Positions 1-8,340 are shown, counted from the first letter of the stretch. The stretch: DNA of 24,702 nucleotides from Paulinella micropora (GCA_019918135.1 WBZZ01005603.1:365001-389702); one strand, 5' to 3'. Numbers and translations are program-made. Notes: generated from the sequence alone by a model not told the origin.

Positions 1-30
1 TTTTTTTCACGGAAAATTTCCCTGGAAAAT

Positions 31-555
31 GAGTGGTTCGGATTTGGCCTTGACCATAGATAGCACTCTATAGATACCTGTCTTGCACGTTCGAACCACT
101 GTTTTTTTTTTCACTGAAAATTTCCAGGGAAAATGAGTGGTTCGAATCTGGCATTACCTGGAAAGTACATGCTATAGGTACCTGGTAGGCGCGTTCGAGC
201 CACACCCCCAAAAAAGACGCAGAAGTTGCACAGGAATGGCAGGGGGAGTGCAAGGGAGGGGGAGGCCCACCACCTACCACCACAGTGATCAGCCAAGTGC
301 ACCAGTGCGGTACTGGTTTAGTCACCGGGGTAGTAGGTGGGTGACTCTCCCCCCTGTTCCCTTCCACTCCTGTTTTTTTTAGTGGGGTGGTTCGGATTGG
401 TCCTTGACCATAAATATCACTCTATAGATACCTGTCGGGCGCGTTCGAGCCACTGTTTTTTCCAAGGAAAATTTCCCTGGAAAACGAGTGGTTCGAATCA
501 GTCTTTACCTAGAAAGTACATGCTATATATCCCTGGCGTGCACGTTTGTGCCACC
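31..555. repeat. Four alternating inverted-repeat-bounded modules (A-B-A-B)
   Basis: Four units of about 70 bp lie at 31-100, 135-203, 387-454 and 486-555. Each opens with a copy of GTGGTTCG and closes with its inverted partner (CGAACCAC or the variants CGAGCCAC and TGTGCCAC). Units 1 and 3 share the core TTGACCAT...CTCTATAGATACCTG; units 2 and 4 share a different core with AGAAAGTACATGCTATA or a close variant. Three of the units are preceded by a related stretch of the type GGAAAATTTCCCTGGAAAA. No convincing coding sequence is present. The GGTTCGAATC ends resemble a Pol III B box, but no tRNA cloverleaf can be built. Confidence 0.8.
197..393. repeat. Inverted repeat enclosing the spacer between modules 2 and 3
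   Basis: The right end of module 2 (CCACACCCCCAAAAAA, from about 201) is mirrored by TTTTTTAGTGGGGTGG at the left end of module 3 (to about 390). Inside it, a purine-rich stretch from about 239 (CAGGGGGAG...CCCACCACCTACC) is imperfectly inverted at about 329-357 (GTAGTAGGTGGG...CTCCCCCCTG). The spacer could therefore fold into a long imperfect hairpin. No gene is seen in it. Confidence 0.55.
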
Positions 556-578
556 GAAGCTGGCGCGCGCTTCGGTGG
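551..578. repeat. Perfect 10-bp hairpin
   Basis: CCACCGAAGC (551-560) is followed by an 8-base loop and then GCTTCGGTGG (569-578), a perfect 10-bp stem. It overlaps the right arm of the fourth module. It could be a terminator-like hairpin or a recombination relic; no adjacent gene is obvious. Confidence 0.7.
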
Positions 579-617
579 GGTGAGCCGCGTCTTTGGCGCG
601 TGTGGTGGCACCGGAGA

Positions 618-808
618 GTGGTTTGTTTTTTACCTTGACCAGCAAGTGTACACTAATAGATGAGTTGGGTGGAGCAGATGTCAAAAACGAACCACCTGTG
701 CACTTGGCTATCCGCGCGCTTTTGAATCGGGTGGTTCGTTTTTGACCTTGACCAGAAAGTGTACACTAATAGATGAGTTGGGTGGCGCAGATGTCAAAAC
801 GAACCACC
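618..808. repeat. Two direct copies of a third inverted-repeat-bounded module (C-C)
   Basis: Units at 618-696 and 730-808 are nearly identical. Each starts with GTGGTTTG or GGTGGTTCG, contains TTGACCAG, AGTGTACACTAATAGATGAG and TTGGGTGG, and ends with CGAACCACC. The terminal inverted arms match those of the four upstream modules while the core differs. The 33-bp spacer between the copies and the following 809-932 show no convincing gene. Confidence 0.8.
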
Positions 809-932
809 GCATTGAGTAGGGGTGAGCGCACTTGGCTATCCGCCGGGGTCTGGCTCTGCGCGTGTGTCTATAGGTGGCCTTTGGGCCCAACCGACAAGGA
901 AAAGACAGTTAGGATATGTTTTTATCGAATCA

Positions 933-1670
933 CTACAACTCACTGAGTTTTCTAGCTAGGCGCTGGAAGACAGTCTGTAGGCGCCTGTTGATACTGTCTT
1001 CCATTGCAGTCCAGTACAGACGCTCGTAGCGCTTGTAGAAGCGCCAGGCTCCGGTGGCATTGTCTTGGTCGACGTACATCAGTTCATCTTCATCCTCTAC
1101 CCCGGGGCCGTGGTGTCCCAGCCATTCTTTTTGAAACTCCGCTTCGTGGATGACTGGGTTGTTGGCCAGGGCCTCGTGCTTCCTACCCCTGCCGCCGTAC
1201 CAGTCCCGCCAGGAGTGGAACGGACACAGCTTTTGGATCAGGTCGTAGAGGTCCCCGCGCTCGTCGCGGGATAGGCCCGCCAGGGCTCCCTTGGGTAGCG
1301 GACTGTAATAAGCAGGGGTCGGCAGGTAGCTACAAACTAGTTGGGCACAGACTGCCGCCATGTACTTGCCCAGCCACTTGGCCACCGGGGCGTGCAGGGT
1401 CTGCAGCTCCAGCGGCAGGTCGGGCACGCCCCAGCTGGCGGGCCGGTACGGGTCGGTAGGCACGCGGAGCAAGGCGAGGTCTAACAGGGAGAGCAGTGGC
1501 GCTTCCTCTGGCTGTAGTGCGGTAGCGGCCAGCGGGGACCAGGGATAGGGTGAGGCGGTCAGCCGCAGGCGCCGGTCGGTGGTATTCAGGCCACGGGCAG
1601 CCGCCTCGACCAGCAGTGCGTACCAGTCGACGTCCTTGCACGTGTGTCGGTCGGCGTCCAGCCGGGCCAC
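933..1670 (-). CDS. Unknown protein, left copy of a divergent paralogous pair
   Basis: I do not recognise the family. The 245-codon frame from a GTG at 1670 is paralogous to the gene at 2651-3659. Both carry an SLLD segment, a VCSYL motif followed by a Tyr-Pro-rich stretch and (P)xGxL, and a C-terminal R(Y/M)YWT...V(F)...RL block. The matching frame extends upstream without a stop to about 1796 and includes a KRRR basic patch, also present in the paralog, so the real N-terminus is probably longer. An ATG at 1805 with an A-rich leader is in frame but is followed by TGA two codons later (1797-1799). So either translation starts at GTG, or the TGA is a mutation or sequence error. A role cannot be assigned. 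Confidence 0.6.
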   Translation of the reverse strand: MARLDADRHTCKDVDWYALLVEAAARGLNTTDRRLRLTASPYPWSPLAATALQPEEAPLLSLLDLALLRVPTDPYRPASWGVPDLPLELQTLHAPVAKWLGKYMAAVCAQLVCSYLPTPAYYSPLPKGALAGLSRDERGDLYDLIQKLCPFHSWRDWYGGRGRKHEALANNPVIHEAEFQKEWLGHHGPGVEDEDELMYVDQDNATGAWRFYKRYERLYWTAMEDSINRRLQTVFQRLARKLSEL

Positions 1671-1936
1671 GGCGGCCGGGTCACAGGGGGCGGGGACGTA
1701 GGCAACCGGCGGTGCGAGCGCGGCCAGGCGGCCGCCGGGCAGGATGGTGCGGCGGCGCTTGGTGGGGCGGGCGGTGGCGGCGGTGGCTGCAATTTTTCAG
1801 CTCATTTTTTTTCTTGTGACTTTGGTGATTCTCAGCCGGGCTGGTTGTGAGGGTGGTTGGGTACAGTCCGTTACTCCCTTTGGCTTAGGTCTAGGTGACA
1901 CGCGGCACCCGTGCCGGCACGCTCTCTCTCCCTTCC

Positions 1937-2020
1937 CTTCCCTTCCCTCCGACATTGTGAAAGACCGTTACTTTCCCCTCCCTTCCCGCCGACATTGTGT
2001 ACTTTCCCTCCGACATTGTG
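1937..2020. repeat. Short repeats built on CCGACATTGTG
   Basis: The string CCGACATTGTG occurs three times (ends at about 1959, 1999 and 2020), each time after a pyrimidine tract of the CCCTTCCC type. A degenerate relative, CACAATTGTG, lies near 2409. The stretch separates the two divergent paralogous genes and appears non-coding. Confidence 0.65.
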
Positions 2021-2036
2021 CATGCGCTCTATGGGA

Positions 2037-2312
2037 GGGGGGGGGGGTCGTTTTCCTTGGACTGGCTCTGGAAGGGGGGGGGTCCCTTCCTCTGAATCCG
2101 CACAGGGAATGGGGGGGTCTGCGCCGCTCTGCGCCCGGGGCAGCCGTGACCACCCCCCCCCTCCTGATATTACGGGCCAAGCGTGCCCCAGAGGAGGGGG
2201 GGGGGGTCGTTTTCCCTGTACTGTCGCCGGAGACAGGGGGGTCGTTTTCCTCATACTGACACCGGAGCTAGGGGGGTCGGTTCCTCTGAACCGGGACCGG
2301 AGCTAGGGGGGG
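2037..2312. repeat. Degenerate 35-40 bp minisatellite starting with G-runs
   Basis: G-runs of 6-11 bases begin at 2037, 2074, 2111, 2196, 2236, 2271 and 2306, and one inverted C-run lies at about 2153. Most G-runs are followed by TCGTTTTCC or TC(C/G)(C/G)TTCCTC and then a GACCGGAGCTA-like segment. The spacing of 35-43 bp marks a tandem minisatellite with one inverted or eroded unit. The G-runs could form quadruplexes. Frames open through it are low-complexity and not credible genes. Confidence 0.75.
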
Positions 2313-2340
2313 TCGTTTTCTCGAACCGGCACGCTTTCCC

Positions 2341-2396
2341 TTCTCCCTTCTCCCTTCTCCCTTCTCCCTTCTCCCTTCTCCCTTCTCCCTTCTCCC
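2341..2396. repeat. Eight perfect copies of TTCTCCC
   Basis: A 7-bp unit TTCTCCC is repeated eight times without mismatch, followed by more pyrimidine-rich sequence to about 2409. It is a simple polypyrimidine microsatellite adjoining the G-run minisatellite. Confidence 0.9.
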
Positions 2397-2581
2397 TTCC
2401 CCTCCCCTCACAATTGTGCAAGGCACGCGGCAGGGAGGGGGCGTGTGTCTTGAGAAGCTCAGAAGTCTCGAGTCGGTCTCGAGCAAAAGTGGTCAGCAGC
2501 CGGAACAGGGGCAATGCCTTTTTTTCCTCGCCTGTTTTTGTGGTCGATTTCCCGGGAACTTACCGCGCCGCAAAAACACGG

Positions 2582-2603
2582 GGAAATTTTCGCGAAAATT
2601 TCC
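2582..2603. repeat. 22-bp perfect palindrome
   Basis: The 22 bases at 2582-2603 equal their own reverse complement: GGAAATTTT, then the CGCG centre, then AAAATTTCC. It lies about 48 bp upstream of the ATG at 2651 and about 25 bp after a smaller palindrome, TTCCCGGGAA (2548-2557). It may be an operator or cruciform site for the divergent region; this is inference. From 2404 to 2650 I see no other gene. Confidence 0.75.
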
Positions 2604-2650
2604 GTGCTGCCGCAAAACACGCTAAATTTTGCTTGTCTACAGGTACCGTG

Positions 2651-3659
2651 ATGAAATCCACTGTCTCCTCTAAGCGCCTGCCGCAAGTTACTGACACCCT
2701 GCAACCAGCCGGCAAGCGCCGGCGGCTGACCGGCCAACCACTCATCGCCGCGTTCGTCCGCACGACCAGCTCGTCCACCGTACCAGTGGCCAAAGCCCCG
2801 TTTACCCTGGCCACGCTGGCACGACGATCGACGGAACCACCGTCTGACCAGGCGGAACTGAATACCCTTGTGAGCAAGATCGTCCCGCGGCCGACTCGCA
2901 CCCGTGAAGTGCCTATCCAAGCGCTTATACGAGAGTCGACGGAATTATGCCAAGATCCTAGCAAACGAAACCTGAAATTGACATGCGATCGGCTGTACGA
3001 AGTCGGGCGATGGGATATCCTCACTGCCTGCCCAGGTGAGATGATGCTATCATTGCTGGACTGGGTACTGGAATTCTCCCAGTGAGATCGCTGAGCTCTT
3101 GCTTGTTCCGCACGCGGCCCCGATTGCCCTGGCGCCTTATCTGGTCCCTGATCTGGTCAGTATAGTTTGCTCCTACCTCGAACCAGCTGTTTGTTATGAT
3201 CCTATGCCCGCTGGCACGTTGGTCAGCAAGAAGAAATGGGAGATTACGGCGCTTGGAGAGACACCGCTGCCGTATTTCCCTCTGCGTGAGCACGCGTACT
3301 GGACGATTGTGCATTCGGAGGATGCACGGGCGCTGCATGGCGACATTGTCTTCAAGGAAGCAATAGCGGCGGAATGGCTGGATCGATGTTGTTACTGGGA
3401 CTGGAAATTAAACAGTTTTGTGCTGGAAGACATTCCCTTTCCCGCCACCCAGCTGGAGGTGGTAAACAATGTCGATCTCCTCTGCAGTTACGGGCGAATG
3501 TACTGGACCTTTGTCGAACTTCGCCTGAATGCAGGGCTAAAATCAGTGTTTGAATACGTGGCACACCGTTTGAACTCCTTCTTTTCGATTCCTCGAGGGC
3601 CGCCGCCCTCTAACAAGTGGCCTTTCTTGGTTTGCATGCCATCATTTGCCAGGAGCTGA
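2651..3659 (+). pseudogene. Unknown protein, right copy of the paralogous pair, frame-broken
   Basis: Family not recognised. An open frame from ATG 2651 runs to TGA 3083-3085; homology to the left copy then continues in another frame from about 3081 to 3659. The first part has a basic KRRR patch, a Ser/Thr-rich segment and the SLLDW block. The second has VCSYL, CYDPMPAG and a Tyr-Trp-rich C-terminus ending in FEYVAHRL. The switch fits one extra C in the CCC at 3078-3080. Total length would be about 335 residues, longer at the N-terminus than its paralog. A GT...AG stretch at 3036-3082 mimics an intron, but removing it does not restore the frame. Whether it is a pseudogene or carries a sequencing error is open. 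Confidence 0.55.
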
Positions 3660-3733
3660 AATTGTACTTATGATTAAAAAGCAGCAAAAATAATAACAAC
3701 TTGTTTTTTTCCTCTGGTTCTATTAATTACGAA

Positions 3734-3948
3734 ATGTTAGCCGTCTGTCCTACCTGTGGCGCCTGCTTTTTGGAAGGCCAGCTGTATTGGTCCCTGGGAA
3801 AAGAGGCGACCCCAAGGACCTGGCCTCGCTCGTCTGCAGACCCTATGGCGACGGCGCCTGCATCAACCCCGCGCGAGACGTCCCCGGCGGAGACACTTGG
3901 GCGGAGCGGATGCGCTTCGTGGACAATTTCCTAGACGAGATTCTGTAA
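3734..3948 (+). CDS. Small Cys-rich (zinc-ribbon-like) protein with a one-base break
   Basis: Starting at ATG 3734, just after TTAATTA, the frame encodes an N-terminal CPTCGAC motif. After about 20 codons the protein-like frame moves, consistent with one G missing from GGG at 3796-3798, and ends at TAA 3946-3948 with VDNFLDEIL. The whole is about 71 residues, with further Cys near residues 36 and 44. Size, the N-terminal CxxCG, the later Cys and an acidic helical C-terminus are vaguely like RNA polymerase subunit RPB10, but the diagnostic CCRR is absent, so this is only a suggestion. It lies head-to-tail with the fibre gene. Confidence 0.5.
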
Positions 3949-3994
3949 AAATAACTAAAAACTTTTTTTTTCTCTTGGTGAGTCAGTAAACTAA

Positions 3995-6581
3995 ATGGAC
4001 TCTGGCCGGGGAAACAAGCGCCGCCGGCTCGATGGCTCGACTGACTCTTTTGTGCTGCCGGGGGCCGGACAGAACGGCGACGTCCTCGTCTCGGACGGCG
4101 ACGGGGGCGTGAGATGGGCGAGTGACGGCGCGCCGGGCCTCAGCAGTCACTTGATAGACTACGCCAACCCTCACCAAGTCACGGCCGCCCAAGTCGGAGC
4201 TCCTACTACTACCTCCTTTACCTCACACACGACGAACTACAACAACCCCCACCAGGTGTCGCTCGCGAATCTCGTGAACTCGTCGACGCTCAAGCTGACG
4301 GGGGCGGGCGGCGACAGCACGCTTTCCGCTCCGACTTCTGGTTCTTCTTCGCTCAGGCTGCCGACCGCTCTACCAAGCAGCACGTCACTAGTGACTATCG
4401 GCGCCAGTGGCCAGCTCAGTCACACACAGCAACCGACGACCGAAGTGACAGGGCCAGTCTGGCCGACCGCCTACAGCAGCTGGACAACCGTTTCAAACAC
4501 TTTGGCGACCGCGAATTCGTGGACCCTGTCGTCTTCTACCTCAAACGCCAACTCTGACTACCGGGTAGACAGGATTGTGCTGAACGACGCCTTTTATTAC
4601 TGGGCCTCCTGTTTTAACACTTATGTCAACGGCGTAGGCAGCGAGTGGGTTAAGATATTCAACCCGCGCAAGCACCGCTTGTCCTCCATTGCCCCAAGCA
4701 GGTGTTGCTCCAGGGCTCCGACGACGACACGACCTATGTCGACCTGAACCGTTTTACCGGTCTGGCAGGGGGCTGGTACACGCTGAACACTCTGACCCCT
4801 TCTGCTGGCAACAGCGCTTACAAGTACCACAAGCTTGTGTTCGAGCAGCTCCAAGCCGTCGTGACTTCCAGCTGCCAGATCGGCGGCCTTGTGCCGACGT
4901 TCGTGCCAGAGTCCGCCTCGCTTACTCTCGCTGCCAGCACCGCGACCAACACAGGCTTCCTGACCGCACTGACAATCAACACGGACCCTCCCGCGGCGAC
5001 GTCGCTGGTGTCGCTGACACCGGCCGGGGCGCTGGGTGCATTGTCACTAAAGATACCGAGTTCGCTGCCTGGCAGCACTTCGTTAGTGACAGTGGACTCG
5101 GGAGGCCAGCTCGCGACAGGGGCGGCCGGCTCACTGTCTCTCAGCGGGGCGGGAGGCACCAGCACGCTTTCAGCTCCGGCTTCTGGCTCCTCCGCACTCA
5201 AGCTACCGACCGCTCTGCCTGGTAGCACTGCGTTAGTGACCCTTGATTCCAGCGGCCAGCTAGCGACAGGGGCGGCCAGCTCGTTATTCACCCAGTTAGC
5301 CTCCGCGCCGGCCCAGACTGCCGTTCTGAGCCTGACTTCTGCGGGGCAGATGGTGCCCCAGAGCACTTCCACCACGGTCGTGACTTCTGGCTCGGTGGCG
5401 CTGCCGACCTGGACTTCCATGTCGGCCTATACGCCTACCACGGACCCTAACTGGGTGCTCAGCCACTCTTCCGCACAAGCAGGCCAGGAGAGCTACAGAG
5501 TTTTCGATGGTGTCGCTGCCAATGGCTGGACTAGCCTCGGCAACTACAACTCGGACGGGAGTATCAACACGACCAACAACGCCGTTACCAACGTGGGCGG
5601 CAGCAACGTGTACGGCGAGTACTTTACGCTCCAGCACCAGCGGCGCCGGTACAGGATCACGAGCTTCGCGTTGACCAACGGAGTTACTCTCAGTACCTCA
5701 ACCAAAAGCTTCACGTTGGCGGGGTCGGACAATGGCAGTACCTGGACACTGGTCTGGTCCGGTAACTTCTCCTTTACCACGACGTCACAGACCCTGAACT
5801 CGAGCGCGCTCGCTTCGACCGCGTTCTATTACTACCACCGGTTTATTGTCACTTCGGTACATTCGAGTGCCGCGTCCGTCGTGGGGACCTTTGCGCCCGT
5901 CGTTGAGTCCGAGGGCGTGTCGGTCAATGCCACTGGCCTCACGGGCGTGGATTCGCTCATGTGCGGCAAAAATACGCTGAAGCTGCCAACCGCGCTGCCC
6001 TCCGCCGGCACGGACCGTGTGCTCCAAATCAACGACCTCGGCGAGTTCGAGCTAGGCACCTGGGACTACGGCCACTGGCTGTGCGAAACCGCGCTGACTT
6101 TTGCTAATGGTGCTACCAGGATCATGACTTACGACAACACGGTGAGAATCGCGCCTTCCTTCGGCAATATCACTCGCTTGACTAGCAACTCGGGCAACGC
6201 TTCTACCAGCTACACCACGTTCCAGAACACTTCGGGCATGACCAGGAAATGGCTCGTTGATGCCTGCATCAAATTCAAAAACACTGCCACTAGCAGTCCC
6301 ATGAACGCCGAGGCCTGGGTCGAGAAGAGCGCTAGCAGGCCGGCCAGCAACGTGGCGATCGCGTCGGTGGGCTGGCTGAACTCTTCTGCCTTTAGCAACG
6401 GTACTTCTTTCAACGGGCAGTATACGACAGTGAATCTGTCTGGCGTAGTAGAATGGCCGCGAACGAGTACATCTGGATCGAGGTTACTGGAGGTACAGCA
6501 ACTGCCGTAAACTACATGGCAAACGTCGGATCACAAGTCTGGGAAAGAGGCTTTGTGGCTATTACCGAGATCCCGGGCTAA
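3995..6581 (+). CDS. Long fibre / receptor-binding-like protein, two frame breaks
   Basis: About 860 residues if read through two one-base breaks, at CCCC 4692-4695 and AA 6452-6453. After a basic KRRR start come two NPHQV repeats (residues about 58 and 84) of the kind found in phage tail fibres. Then follow several Ser/Thr/Gly-rich beta repeats of the form TLSAP-SGSS-LKLPTALP-STSLVT-SGQL. Two segments resemble discoidin/F5-8C carbohydrate-binding domains: one around 4540-4860 (YRVD, LLQGSDDD) and one around 5490-5850 (YRVFDG, SFTLAGSDNGSTWT). The C-terminal domain ends ERGFVAITEIPG. The likely role is a surface fibre or spike that binds a host glycan. It is flanked by T-runs and is one of the longest genes in the window. 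Confidence 0.7.
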
Positions 6582-6626
6582 TTTTTTTTTTCTTTCGAGT
6601 CTGTATTTTTTAATTCAAAAAAAGAA

Positions 6627-6908
6627 ATGGACTCTTTGCGACAAGCACTAGCGGAGAACGAGAACGAGCTGGCCACGTGCCTAGCCCGCCGCCGGATCCT
6701 GGCCGTAGAGCGAGAGAAGTTACAGCTGCAGATCGCGCTCTGTGAAAGGGTCTGTGGTTGCAGGGAGACACGCCTGCAGATCAAGCAGTTGATCCAACAA
6801 GAAGAGGAAGCAGAAGCGGCCGCCGAGTCTGCCGCCCACGCGGCCGTCGAGGCCGAAATGGCACTAGAAGAGACGGTCGTAGAGCTGCCTGACACCATCA
6901 ATGGCTAG
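6627..6908 (+). CDS. Small coiled-coil protein
   Basis: 93 residues from an ATG in the context TTTTTTAATTC-AAAAAAAGAAATG. The sequence is almost entirely helical: a heptad-like stretch rich in Glu, Leu, Arg and Gln (residues about 5-65), a short CERVCGC segment, and an Ala/Glu-rich tail. I do not recognise a family. It follows the fibre gene on the same strand and could be a virion or scaffold component. Its stop overlaps by 4 bp the stop of the convergent ribonucleotide reductase gene. Confidence 0.65.
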   Translation: MDSLRQALAENENELATCLARRRILAVEREKLQLQIALCERVCGCRETRLQIKQLIQQEEEAEAAAESAAHAAVEAEMALEETVVELPDTING

Positions 6909-7881
6909 AAGTCCTGGTCTAGGCCCCATTCCGGCTCCTTGGCCGGCGCCCGCGCGTACTCGCTCACTCTTTTCTCGAAAAAGTTAGTCTTGCCTACCAC
7001 GCCTAGTTGCTCCATGAAGGGCAGAGGGCACTTGGCCACTCCGTACAGCTTTTCGCTCAAGCCCAGGTTCTGCAGCAGGCCGTCCGCCACGAACTCAACG
7101 TACCGTTCCATCAGCGTGGCGTTCAGGCCTAGCAAGGCCACCGGCAGCGACTCGCTGATGAACCTCCGCTCGACCTCGACACAGCCGGCCACGATCTGGA
7201 AAATGCGCGACATCTGCAGCTTGTTCGACACATGGTGCTTGTACAAGTGGCACGCGAACAGGCCGTGCTGTGTCTCGTCCCGCGCAATAAACTCGTTCGA
7301 GGTGCACAAGCCTTGCAGCAGGCCCGGGTGCTTTTGTTTCAGCCAAAAGATGGAGGCGAAAGAAGAGGCGAACTGGACAAGTTCCACACAAGCGAACGCC
7401 ACCAGCCGCTCGGCAAACGAAGACCGGGCCTGGCTGAGCCACTGCAGCGCCCACTTGGCTTTTGTGCGACGGTCGGGACCTGCGTGATCGCATTGAACAG
7501 CTTGTCTTTTTCTTGCTGGTCACTGATGATCGTATCGATCAACAGGCTGTAGGTCCGCGAGTGTTCGGCCTCATTAAAGATCTGGTAAGAATAAAAAAGT
7601 CTCGCTTCACTGAACTGCACTTCGGCCAAGAAATTAGCGGCCAGGTTCTCCTGAATGATGCAGTCGCTCGAGGCGAAAAAGCCCAGCACCATCTTAATAA
7701 AATGCTGCTCATCCGCGCTCAGCTTCTTGAAATCTGCCTGTTCCCGGCTCAGATCAAGCTCGTCTGCCGTCCAGAACGAGCGCAGGGAAGCTTCATAGAA
7801 TGAATACAGGTCCGGACGCCTGATGGGAAAGAGACAAAACCGCGATTCTTCCGGCACGAGCAGTTTTTCTTCAGTGTCCAT
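6905..7881 (-). CDS. Ribonucleotide reductase small subunit (R2), one frame break
   Basis: Class I R2 subunit, supplying the diiron-tyrosyl radical for dNTP synthesis. ATG at 7881. Visible ligands are Asp43 (in ADELDLS), Glu104 and His107 (EAEHS) and the radical Tyr111 (HSRTY) in the first part. After the break come the Glu of VELVQFASSF and the Glu/His of ARDETQH, followed by the eukaryotic/NCLDV-type ending VGKTNFFEKRVSEY and a C-terminal DQDF, which in R2 proteins docks to R1. The frame changes at the four-base A run (TTTT on the given strand, 7460-7463), which appears one base short; all catalytic residues lie on one side or the other. No R1 gene is in the window. The length of about 325 residues is normal for the family. 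Confidence 0.92.
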
Positions 7882-7992
7882 AATTCGTTCAGCTGCCGGT
7901 TGTCCAGCTTCAGCAAGGCCATTCCTCTTTTAATAGTAAAGGAAAAGAGATATATTTTTTTCTTATGGCGCAAACAAAACAAAGAACGAATC

Positions 7993-8340
7993 ATGTTGCA
8001 AAGACGTAAGACCGAACAACGGCTGATGCCCTCGTCGCAAGAGTCCATCACTGTAACCTCGCACGAGCTCGCACTCGAGCTCAAGCGGACATACAGCGAT
8101 TTCAGCTGGCAGTCAGTGCCGCAGCTCATTGTTCATGGGGTCAAGTACCTTGCTCTCTATACTAACCATACGGGCGAGGAGAAGAAGCAGATCCTCGTTT
8201 CCGTGCTCGTGGACTTGTGTCCCGACGACAACGTGGACAAGCCGATCCCGCCAGTGGTCGATGTCATCTGGGAGCTCGTGAAGGCCGCCCTCGCTACCAA
8301 CTGCTGCGAGCTGTGTCCCAAGGTCTGCACGGTCATGTAG
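7993..8340 (+). CDS. Hypothetical 115-residue protein
   Basis: I do not recognise it. The ATG at 7993 is preferred over an upstream in-frame start because the preceding 70 bases are AT-rich spacer (TATATTTTTTTC). The protein has a basic N-terminus, a helix-rich middle (ELALELKRTYSDF), a hydrophobic strand-like segment (KQILVSVLVDLCP) and a Cys-rich C-terminus (ATNCCELCPKVC). It overlaps the convergent SLATT-like gene by 8 bp and is divergent from the reductase gene, with which it shares the spacer. Confidence 0.55.
   Translation: MLQRRKTEQRLMPSSQESITVTSHELALELKRTYSDFSWQSVPQLIVHGVKYLALYTNHTGEEKKQILVSVLVDLCPDDNVDKPIPPVVDVIWELVKAALATNCCELCPKVCTVM

Noticed and set aside
31..203. tRNA or tRNA-like genes suggested by GGTTCGAATC and GTTCGAGCC
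   Set aside because: The T-loop-like strings are present, but the flanking bases do not form a 5-bp T stem, and no acceptor, D or anticodon arms can be paired.
1..930. A CRISPR array
   Set aside because: The repeated parts are the arms plus three different cores, not a short identical repeat alternating with unique spacers of constant length, and no cas genes are present.
1744..2514. Several long open frames on both strands across the repeat region
   Set aside because: They encode Gly/Pro/Arg- or Ser/Pro-rich low-complexity sequence produced by G-runs and pyrimidine tracts, in all frames at once, with no conserved motif.
3036..3082. A 47-nt GTGAG...CTCCCAG intron in the right paralog
   Set aside because: Splice signals are good, but removal leads into a frame with an early stop. 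The sequence inside (SLLDWVLEF) aligns with coding sequence of the left paralog, so a one-base indel at 3078-3080 fits better.
4818..5420. A 200-codon minus-strand frame opposite the fibre gene
   Set aside because: It mirrors the codon bias of the plus-strand Ser/Thr/Ala repeats. The plus frame shows real protein repeats and domain patterns.
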